A stretch of 6,278 bases of DNA. Source: Actinomycetes bacterium. GTDB lineage: Bacteria > Actinomycetota > Actinomycetes > Actinomycetales > Cellulomonadaceae. The notes below the pieces were generated by a model. The model saw only the letters and a program-made list of their open reading frames with translations, was not told where the DNA came from and made no database searches. The number at the start of each line of letters is the position of its first letter. The stretch's first letter is position 1. Below are positions 1-4,562 of this stretch, in pieces. Location of the stretch: NCBI GenBank assembly GCA_023412515.1, contig JAEYNO010000191.1, positions 1 through 6,278 of the forward strand, in the 5' to 3' direction. Both the position numbers and the translations under genes were made by a program.

Positions 1-110
1 GGCGGGGCCGCGTCGGCCGGTGCGGCCTGCAGCGGGACGTCGGCGGGGACGAGCGCCGCGGCGGCCGTGGCGGCCGCGGTCGTGTCGACGACGGGGGACG
101 TGGTGCTCAT
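1..110 (-). CDS. fliN: flagellar motor switch protein FliN, 5' part (cut by the window edge)
   Basis: The first 36 codons of the gene after fliM. They read MSTTSPVVDTTAAATAAAAL and then a Pro/Ala/Asp-rich stretch, with no stop before the edge. The conserved SpoA domain of FliN would come later, outside the window, so the name rests on position: fliN follows fliM in nearly all such operons, and an Ala/Pro-rich disordered start is common in actinobacterial FliN. The ATG overlaps the fliM TGA (ATGA), and GAGGAG at 119-124, eight bases upstream, gives a good ribosome binding site. FliN would form the base of the C-ring with FliM. Confidence 0.8.
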   Translation of the reverse strand, partial: MSTTSPVVDTTAAATAAAALVPADVPLQAAPADAAP

Positions 111-1162
111 GCGTGGTTCTCCTCGACGCTCACGACCTGGCAGGCGAGCCGCGAGCCGTGGGTGCCGGCGGCGGCGTGCGCGAGCACGACGTCGTCGACC
201 ACGACCTCCAGGGGCCGGCTCGCGGGGTGGGACAGCGGCAGCACGTCGCCGACCGCGAGGTCGACGACGTCCCGCGGGTGGACGACACGGGGCGTGCAGC
301 GCACGGCGACCTCGACCGGTGCCTCGAGCGTCGCGCGCTCGAGGTCGGCCTTGTCGCGGACCAGCCGGTCGGGGTTGGGGGTCTCGCCGTCGGGGCGCTG
401 CTCGGTGCGCAGCGCCGCGAGCACGGCCTCGGCGGGGAGCATGAGCGTCGCGGTGTCGACGCGCTTCTCGTCGATCCGCAGCGTGAAGCTCGCCGACAGC
501 ACGGCGTCGGTCGCGGCGACCGCCTGCACGAACTGCGGGTTGTACTGGATCGAGCGCACCGACAGCTGCAGGGGCATGATCGCCGCGAACGTGTACGTGA
601 GGTCCGCGAGCGCGTTCGTCACGAGGTCGCGCACGAGCGTCGTCTCGATCTCGGTCAGCTCGCGGCCCTCGCGCTCGTCGCCGAGGCCCGAGCCGCCGAA
701 CAGGTAGTCGACCCACACGAGCGTCGCGGGCACCGGCAGCTGCAGCAGCGCCGTGCCGCGCGGCTGCTCGACCGTGCACACGAACAGCGCGGTCGGCGTC
801 GGCAGGTTCGCGACGTGCTCGTCGTAGGTCAGCAGCGTGACGTCGTCGAACGTCACCTGGACCAGCGCGCGCAGGCGCGCCGTGAGCTGCGTGCCCCACA
901 GCCGGGCGAACCGCTGCAGCGCCATCGACAGGTGGCGCGCGTGCTCGCGCGACAGCGTGAGCGGGCGGCGGAAGTCGTACGGGACCGGTGCGGCGGCACG
1001 CGCGCGGCGGCGCGCGGACGAGCCCGGTGCCACGGGCACGTCGGGCGCGACGGGCGCGACGGGCGCGGCGGGCACGTCGGTCGCGGGTGGGGACGGCGTC
1101 ACGACCGACCCATCGGCGGGCGGCGCGCCGACGTGAGGAGAATCGGCGGCGGGGTCGCGCAC
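107..1162 (-). CDS. fliM: flagellar motor switch protein FliM
   Basis: FliM forms the middle of the C-ring that sets rotation direction and takes part in torque transfer. The 351-residue protein has a disordered Pro/Ala/Val-rich N-terminus (1-60), then the family's conserved start YDFRRPLTLSREHARHL (62-78). The FliM middle domain follows (about 65-250), with WGTQLTARLR and YLFGGSGLGDEREGRELTE (153-171), and then the SpoA/FliN-like C-terminal domain (about 275-348: LEAPVEVAV, DLAVGDVLPL). The LSQxEIDxLL motif that binds CheY-P in enteric FliM is not visible. The start is uncertain: GTG at 1162 is the first possible one but has no good ribosome binding site, and GTG at 1102 (residue 21) is an alternative. 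The stop overlaps the fliN ATG (ATGA). Confidence 0.95.
   Translation of the reverse strand: MRDPAADSPHVGAPPADGSVVTPSPPATDVPAAPVAPVAPDVPVAPGSSARRRARAAAPVPYDFRRPLTLSREHARHLSMALQRFARLWGTQLTARLRALVQVTFDDVTLLTYDEHVANLPTPTALFVCTVEQPRGTALLQLPVPATLVWVDYLFGGSGLGDEREGRELTEIETTLVRDLVTNALADLTYTFAAIMPLQLSVRSIQYNPQFVQAVAATDAVLSASFTLRIDEKRVDTATLMLPAEAVLAALRTEQRPDGETPNPDRLVRDKADLERATLEAPVEVAVRCTPRVVHPRDVVDLAVGDVLPLSHPASRPLEVVVDDVVLAHAAAGTHGSRLACQVVSVEENHA
1034..1078. repeat. five imperfect 9-bp tandem repeats in the fliM N-terminus
   Basis: Five units in a row: gggcacgtc, gggcgcgac twice, gggcgcggc, gggcacgtc. On the coding strand they give the Pro/Ala/Val repeat DVP-AAP-VAP-VAP-DVP within the disordered N-terminal tail of FliM. 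The unit is a multiple of three, so unit gain or loss would keep the frame. Confidence 0.85.
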
Positions 1163-1300
1163 GAGGACGACGAGGGGCCCGGTGGGTGCGCGGACCGTGC
1201 GGTGGATCTCCCGCCGCCCGTCCTGGGCGGTGCGTCGCGCGGCACGGTCGCGCGCGGCGGGGAGCGACGGCGGCGCCCTCCATGGCGCCGGCTGGTCACG
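1163..1300 (-). other. 138-base gap between fliL and fliM, with two hairpins
   Basis: No gene is supported here. A perfect 7-bp hairpin, acgtcac/gtgacgt with a 3-base loop (1298-1314), covers the fliL stop codon. A second perfect 7-bp hairpin, cggcgcc/ggcgccg with a 6-base loop (1271-1290), follows eight bases later in the transcript. Neither has a U-run. The fliM frame stays open through the whole gap back to the fliL TGA, and it contains no ATG, GTG or TTG in frame before the GTG at 1162. I see no promoter motif. Confidence 0.6.
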
Positions 1301-1816
1301 TCACTGCGTGACGTAGTTCGTCAGGTAGACGTCCACCACCTCGCCCTCGTACGCCTCGGTGAGCTGCTCGGCGAGCTGCGCCTTGAGCTGGTCGCGGGTG
1401 GCCGGGTCGGAGACCTCGGCGATGGGACGGCCCGAGTACAGGGCGATCGCGAGGTCGAGCGCGCGCGACGCGTCGATCTCCTCGCCCGCGTCGGCCGTGA
1501 GCTGCAGGCCCAGGCCCAGGCGCAGGTAGCGCCCGTCGGCCAGGTTGATGCTGATGGGGTCGACCTTGACGACCGCGCCCAGCTCGGGCGTCGGCTCGGG
1601 CGCCGGCTCCGCGGCGGCACCGTCCCCCTTCAGCAGCAGGAAGTACGCCGCGGCGCCGCCGATCAGCAGCACCACGACCGCCGCCACGACGATCATCAGA
1701 CCGCGCCGCGACTTCTTCTCGGCCACGGGCTCGGCCGCCGGGGCCGGGGCGGGTGCGGACGCACCACCCCCTCCCCCGATCTTCTGCCGGGACACCACAC
1801 GCTGCTCGACTGGCAT
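1301..1816 (-). CDS. fliL: flagellar basal body-associated protein FliL
   Basis: FliL is a single-pass inner-membrane protein that surrounds or supports stator units and affects motor output and stator stability. The 171-residue product has a cytoplasmic Gly- and Ala/Pro-rich start (1-34), a basic stop-transfer patch KKSRRG, one membrane helix at about 40-62, an acidic Pro/Glu linker (68-80), and the periplasmic-type FliL domain (about 82-171). That domain contains VDPISINLADGRYLRLGLGL, and it ends in VDVYLTNYVTQ, close to the family's usual FTEFVIQ-like ending. The size fits the family. The ATG has a good ribosome binding site. The TGA stop sits in a 7-bp hairpin (1298-1314), and fliM is unusually far away for this operon. 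Confidence 0.95.
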   Translation of the reverse strand: MPVEQRVVSRQKIGGGGGASAPAPAPAAEPVAEKKSRRGLMIVVAAVVVLLIGGAAAYFLLLKGDGAAAEPAPEPTPELGAVVKVDPISINLADGRYLRLGLGLQLTADAGEEIDASRALDLAIALYSGRPIAEVSDPATRDQLKAQLAEQLTEAYEGEVVDVYLTNYVTQ

Positions 1817-1822
1817 GTCACA

Positions 1823-1827
1823 CCTCC
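1823..1827 (-). promoter_or_regulatory. ribosome binding site of fliL
   Basis: GGAGG on the minus strand, six bases before the fliL ATG, in the 27-base motB-fliL gap. Confidence 0.75.
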
Positions 1828-1843
1828 GTCTCGGGTCGCCGGG

Positions 1844-2731
1844 TCACTCGTGCGTCACGGTCGGCACGAGCTCGCGCACGTTCTCGGGCGCGTCGGACAG
1901 CACGACGAGGTCGACGCGGCGGTTGGCCGCCAGGGACGCCTCGTCCATGCCCTGCGCGACCGGGCGGGCGTCGCCGAACCCCACCGCGGAGATGCGGCCG
2001 GGGGCGAGCCCGTCCTTCTCCACGAGGTGCCGCAGCACCCGGGTCGCGCGGTCGGCGGACAGCTCCCAGTTGGTCGGGTAGCGCCCCGACACCGGGAGCA
2101 CGTTCGCGTGCCCCTCGATCGCGATCTGCTCCTGCAGCGCGACGAGCGTCGGCGCCGCGACGTCCAGCACCTGCAGCGCGGTGGGCGTCAGCTCGGCGCT
2201 CGCGGGCGCGAAGAACACGTCGTCGGCGATCAGACCGAGGATCAGGCCGCGCTCGTCGATGCGGAACTGCACCGTCTTGTCCAGGCCCTGCGCGATCAGG
2301 CCCTGCCGCAGCGCCTCGCGCACCTGCTCGAGGTGCGACGCCTCGGCCTGCGCGGCGGCCAGCAGCTGCGGGTCGACCGGCTCGGGCGTCGGGATCTGCC
2401 CGACCTCCGCGAGGCCCTGGTCGGCGCTCACCATGCCGGCGGTGCCCGCACCCTGCGCGTGCTGGTCCTGCGGCGCCTGGCCGTCGAGCACGCCGTCACC
2501 GCCGTCGAAGACCGTCGACGAGACCTGCACGTCGCCGTTGCCGAAGCCGGCGGCGAGCGACCTGCTCAGCGCGAGGTACTTCTCCTGGTCGACCTGGCTG
2601 ATGGCGAACAGCACGATGAACAGCGCCATGAGCACCGTGATCATGTCGGAGTAGCTCACGAGCCAGCGCTCGTGGTTGACGTGCTCCTCGGGCTCCTCGC
2701 GCCGGCGCCGCCGGCCGCCGACGGCGCTCAC
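1844..2731 (-). CDS. motB: flagellar motor stator protein MotB
   Basis: MotB anchors the stator to peptidoglycan and holds the ion-binding aspartate. The 295-residue protein has a basic cytoplasmic start (GGRRRRR), then WLVSYSDMITVLMALFIVLF, where Asp29 is the ion-carrying residue of the single membrane helix (about 28-46). A plug-like segment (47-62) and a Gln/Gly-rich linker lead to the OmpA-like peptidoglycan-binding domain at about 160-278, with EGHAN (206-210), NWELSADRA (221-229), GFGDARP (251-257) and NRRVDLVVLS (270-279). The usual Asp of the GHTD motif is Asn210 here. The GTG start overlaps the motA stop by four bases. fliL follows after 27 bases. Confidence 0.96.
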   Translation of the reverse strand: MSAVGGRRRRREEPEEHVNHERWLVSYSDMITVLMALFIVLFAISQVDQEKYLALSRSLAAGFGNGDVQVSSTVFDGGDGVLDGQAPQDQHAQGAGTAGMVSADQGLAEVGQIPTPEPVDPQLLAAAQAEASHLEQVREALRQGLIAQGLDKTVQFRIDERGLILGLIADDVFFAPASAELTPTALQVLDVAAPTLVALQEQIAIEGHANVLPVSGRYPTNWELSADRATRVLRHLVEKDGLAPGRISAVGFGDARPVAQGMDEASLAANRRVDLVVLSDAPENVRELVPTVTHE

Positions 2732-3507
2732 GCCGCCTCCGTCCGGGCGTCGGGCTTGTCGCCGCCGCCGGGCACGAGGCTGCGCAGCCGCTCGCCGACC
2801 AGGCGCGGGTTGGCGCCCGCCTGCACCGCGAGCAGGCCCTCGAGCGTGATCTCCATCTGCTGGCACTCGAGGTCGGAGATCCGCCGGATGCGGTTGCCGA
2901 TCGGGAGCCACACGACGTTCGCCGAGAGGATGCCCCACAGGGTCGCGACGAACGCGGCGGCGATCGAGTGCCCCAGCGACGACGGGTCCGACAGGTTCTC
3001 GAGCACGTGCACGAGCGAGATGACCGTGCCGATGATGCCGATGGTCGGCGCGTAGCCGCCCATGTCGACGAAGTACTTGGACGCGACGCGGTCGGTCGCG
3101 CGCTTGGTCGCGATCCGGTCCTCGAGGATGAGCCGCAGGTCCTCGGGGTCGGTGCCGTCGATCGCGGCCTGCAGCCCCTCGCGCAGGAACGGGTCCTCGA
3201 CCTGGCGCGCGTCGTCCTCGAGCGCCAGCAGGCCCTCGCGGCGCGCGCGCTCGGCGAGCTTGACGACGACGTCGACGTTCGCGCCCGGCTGCGGCGCCTT
3301 GGCCCGCATCGCGCGCGGCACGGCCGCGAACGCGGCCTTCGCGTCCTTGAGCGTGTGCCCGGCCAGGCCGACGCCCAGCGTGCCGCCCCACACGAGGATG
3401 AGCGGCGCCGGCAGCAGGATCGACATGGGGTCGGCGCCCTCGAGCGTGAGGGCCGTGTAGATCGCGCCGAACGCGAACAGGATGCCGACGATGCCCGCGG
3501 GGTCCAT
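2728..3507 (-). CDS. motA: flagellar motor stator protein MotA
   Basis: MotA is the ring-forming stator subunit that, with MotB, carries ions across the membrane and pushes on FliG of the rotor. The 259-residue protein has the expected four membrane segments at about residues 5-22, 29-50, 152-171 and 180-203. The family signature PTIGIIGTVISLVHVLENL starts at Pro154, and the second conserved proline, Pro202, is in WLPIGNRI. The cytoplasmic loop carries the charged torque region (RARREGLLALE at 87-97), matching the Arg and Glu that contact FliG in the family. Residues 245-259 are a short polar tail. motB starts in the last bases of motA (GTGA overlap), as is usual for a stator pair. Whether the ion is H+ or Na+ cannot be settled by eye. 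Confidence 0.97.
   Translation of the reverse strand: MDPAGIVGILFAFGAIYTALTLEGADPMSILLPAPLILVWGGTLGVGLAGHTLKDAKAAFAAVPRAMRAKAPQPGANVDVVVKLAERARREGLLALEDDARQVEDPFLREGLQAAIDGTDPEDLRLILEDRIATKRATDRVASKYFVDMGGYAPTIGIIGTVISLVHVLENLSDPSSLGHSIAAAFVATLWGILSANVVWLPIGNRIRRISDLECQQMEITLEGLLAVQAGANPRLVGERLRSLVPGGGDKPDARTEAA
2736..2740 (-). promoter_or_regulatory. ribosome binding site of motB
   Basis: GGAGG on the minus strand, four bases before the GTG at 2731-2729 and inside the end of motA. It decides the GTG start of motB over the far longer open frame that runs on upstream through motA. Confidence 0.7.
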
Positions 3508-3797
3508 CAGCGGCTCCTCGGTCGCAGCGGGACGGGCGGCGGCGGGTCGTCACCGGTGTCGTCGTCGAGGTCCGGCACGGTGCCCACGGGGCCGAGCCGC
3601 TCGAGGTCGCGCGCACGCGCCAGCAGCGACGCGCGCTGCTCGTGGATGAGCGCGACGATCTGCTCGAGGGACTCCTGCACGATGAGCTTGGTGCCGTCGA
3701 CGAGCGTGAGGATGGTGTCGGGCGCACTGTCCACCCGCTGGACCAGGTCGGGGTTCACCCCGAACCTGCCCCCGTTGAGTCGCGTCACGACGATCAC
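3507..3797 (-). CDS. flbD: FlbD/SwrD-family flagellar protein
   Basis: A 96-residue cytoplasmic protein of the FlbD (YlzI/SwrD) family. The family pattern is clear at the N-terminus: MIVVTRLNGGRFGVNPDLV, then the DGTKLIVQESLEQIV segment at about 34-48. The last 30 residues are an Asp/Pro/Arg-rich tail outside the conserved domain. In Bacillus subtilis SwrD raises the power of the flagellar motor, and the position directly before motA and motB fits a stator-related role here. It is not the unrelated Caulobacter NtrC-type regulator also called FlbD. The start is GTG; GGGA at 3804-3807, six bases upstream, supports it. The TGA stop shares one base with the motA ATG (TGATG), so the two are likely coupled. 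Confidence 0.92.
   Translation of the reverse strand: MIVVTRLNGGRFGVNPDLVQRVDSAPDTILTLVDGTKLIVQESLEQIVALIHEQRASLLARARDLERLGPVGTVPDLDDDTGDDPPPPVPLRPRSR
3514..3519 (-). promoter_or_regulatory. ribosome binding site of motA
   Basis: GAGGAG on the minus strand, six bases before the motA ATG, inside the end of flbD. It confirms the motA start at 3507. Confidence 0.7.
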
Positions 3798-3830
3798 GGC
3801 ACATCCCGTCCCTGGTCACTGCTGGTGCGG

Positions 3831-3881
3831 CGGCTCCGGGCGAGGCGCCCGGCACCGCGTGCGCCCCGTCCGTGGGGCACG
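3831..3881 (-). promoter_or_regulatory. two adjacent hairpins in the presumed flbD leader
   Basis: In transcript order the first hairpin (3881-3858) has an 8-bp stem, with cgtg/cacg and cccc/gggg halves, a 2-base bulge at 3862-3863 and a 6-base loop. The second (3857-3831) has a perfect 7-bp stem, ccgggcg/cgcccgg, with a 3-base loop, plus three further outer pairs beyond a 2x2 internal loop. The hairpins abut without a spacer. No run of U follows, so an intrinsic terminator is unlikely. mRNA processing, stability or translation control are possible roles. Confidence 0.5.
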
Positions 3882-3889
3882 TCCTGCTC

Positions 3890-3915
3890 ATCGGCAGGGC
3901 GTGCGTGCGGCTGAG
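3890..3915 (-). promoter_or_regulatory. candidate FliA/WhiG-type (sigma-28 family) promoter for flbD-motAB
   Basis: The minus strand reads CTCA (3915-3912), then 16 bases, then GCCGAT (3895-3890) with GA following if the -10 box is written as eight bases. The enteric sigma-28 -10 box is GCCGATAA, so seven of eight bases agree. From memory, the FliA-family consensus described in the motile actinobacterium Actinoplanes is CTCA-N15-17-GCCGAA, which fits in sequence and spacing. Transcription would begin near 3880-3883 and give a leader of about 85 bases before flbD. No promoter activity can be shown from sequence alone. Confidence 0.5.
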
Positions 3916-3942
3916 GCGTCGGACCTCACCCGGTGCGGCGCG

Positions 3943-4560
3943 TCATGTCTGGTACGCCCAGTGCCACGGCTCGCGCGGCGTGTCCTCCGCGAAGCCGTAC
4001 CGCTCGGCGTTGGCCCGCATCCACGCCTGCGCGCGGTCGTCGAGCCGCAGGTCCACCGCGAGCCCCCAGCCGTGGTCCGACGTGCCGGGCGCCGCGGCGA
4101 GGCCGCCCTGCGAGTACAGGCCCTTGCGGCGCACGAGGTCGACCTGCGTGTCGTACGTGCGGTACGAGTCCGTGATGCCGATCGTCACGCCCTGGGCGCG
4201 CGCGTCGTCGATCAGGCGCGTGAGCTGCTGCGCGGCGGGCTGCCACAGGCGGTGCCCGGTGTCCCCCACCGGGGTCAGCGCGGCGTCCGGCACGCGGCCG
4301 TTCTGGTGCGCCGCGAGGCCGTTGGGCAGCATGTCGCCGTTGACGCGGCGCACCGACGACGGCGACGTGTCGACCGTCGTCGCCGACGCGACGCCCGGCA
4401 CCTGGTACGTCGCGACCGCACGCGCGAGCGTGTCGGCGAACGCCGTGGCCGTCGTGGTCGAGCCGGTCGCCGACCCCGACGCGACGGTCGGGGTCGGCGT
4501 GGGCTCGACGAGCTCGCGGAGCTGCGCCATGCGCGCCGCGATCGCGGTGATCCCCTGCAT
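3943..4560 (-). CDS. M15-family (VanY-type) D-Ala-D-Ala carboxypeptidase in the hook operon
   Basis: A zinc peptidase expected to cut D-alanyl-D-alanine or related peptide bonds in peptidoglycan. The 205-residue product has all M15 motifs: SYRTYDTQ at 132-139 (with the conserved Arg134), SDHGWGLAVD at 161-170 giving zinc ligands His163 and Asp170, and EPWHW at 197-201 giving the catalytic Glu197 and third ligand His200. The catalytic domain covers about 65-205. Residues 1-20 form a short amphipathic stretch (MQGITAIAARMAQLRELVEP) followed by a Thr/Pro/Ser/Ala linker. No Sec or Tat signal peptide or membrane segment is visible, although the substrate lies outside the membrane. The ATG is 2 bases after the flgE stop, with no strong ribosome binding site, so translation is probably coupled to flgE. 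Context suggests a wall-opening enzyme for flagellar assembly, perhaps exported by the flagellar apparatus; that role is inference. Confidence 0.9.
   Translation of the reverse strand: MQGITAIAARMAQLRELVEPTPTPTVASGSATGSTTTATAFADTLARAVATYQVPGVASATTVDTSPSSVRRVNGDMLPNGLAAHQNGRVPDAALTPVGDTGHRLWQPAAQQLTRLIDDARAQGVTIGITDSYRTYDTQVDLVRRKGLYSQGGLAAAPGTSDHGWGLAVDLRLDDRAQAWMRANAERYGFAEDTPREPWHWAYQT
4468..4499. repeat. perfect 13-bp inverted repeat inside the peptidase gene
   Basis: The arm cgccgaccccgac at 4468-4480 and its exact reverse complement at 4487-4499 flank a 6-base loop (4481-4486). In the minus-strand transcript this is a very stable GC hairpin, about 60-90 bases after the peptidase start codon. 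The repeat encodes part of the linker, PTPTVASGSA. There is no T-tract on the minus strand after it, so it is not a classic intrinsic terminator. Confidence 0.8.
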
Positions 4561-4562
4561 CG

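Larger units (their letters stand above)
3798..3942 (-). other. 145-base intergenic gap between the hook and motor gene blocks
   Basis: This is the longest non-coding stretch in the window. It lies between the peptidase stop and the flbD start. It holds a FliA-type promoter candidate (3890-3915), two abutting hairpins (3831-3881) and a GGGA ribosome binding site before flbD. Out-of-frame minus-strand ORFs that cross it have no family features. All other junctions are shorter; only the fliL-fliM gap is similar. Confidence 0.75.

Noticed and set aside
20..3055. Very long plus-strand open frame of about 1000 codons opposite fliM, fliL, motB and part of motA
   Set aside because: It runs antisense to four clear flagellar genes, its composition is Arg/Gly/Ala/Asp/His-rich without domains, and long antisense frames are expected in DNA this rich in GC.
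1844..3727. Continuous minus-strand frame that would fuse about 330 residues upstream to MotB
   Set aside because: The upstream part is the shadow of motA and flbD in another frame; motB has its own GTG with GGAGG four bases before it, and the MotB family begins there.
3831..3852. Intrinsic terminator after the peptidase gene
   Set aside because: The hairpins are strong but no U-tract follows on the minus strand, and they lie upstream of flbD in the same direction; a leader or processing role fits better.
3550..3891. Minus-strand 113-codon frame crossing the 145-base gap and overlapping flbD
   Set aside because: It is out of frame with flbD over most of flbD, is Arg/Ala/Pro/His-rich, has no family features, and flbD itself is a convincing gene with its own start site.
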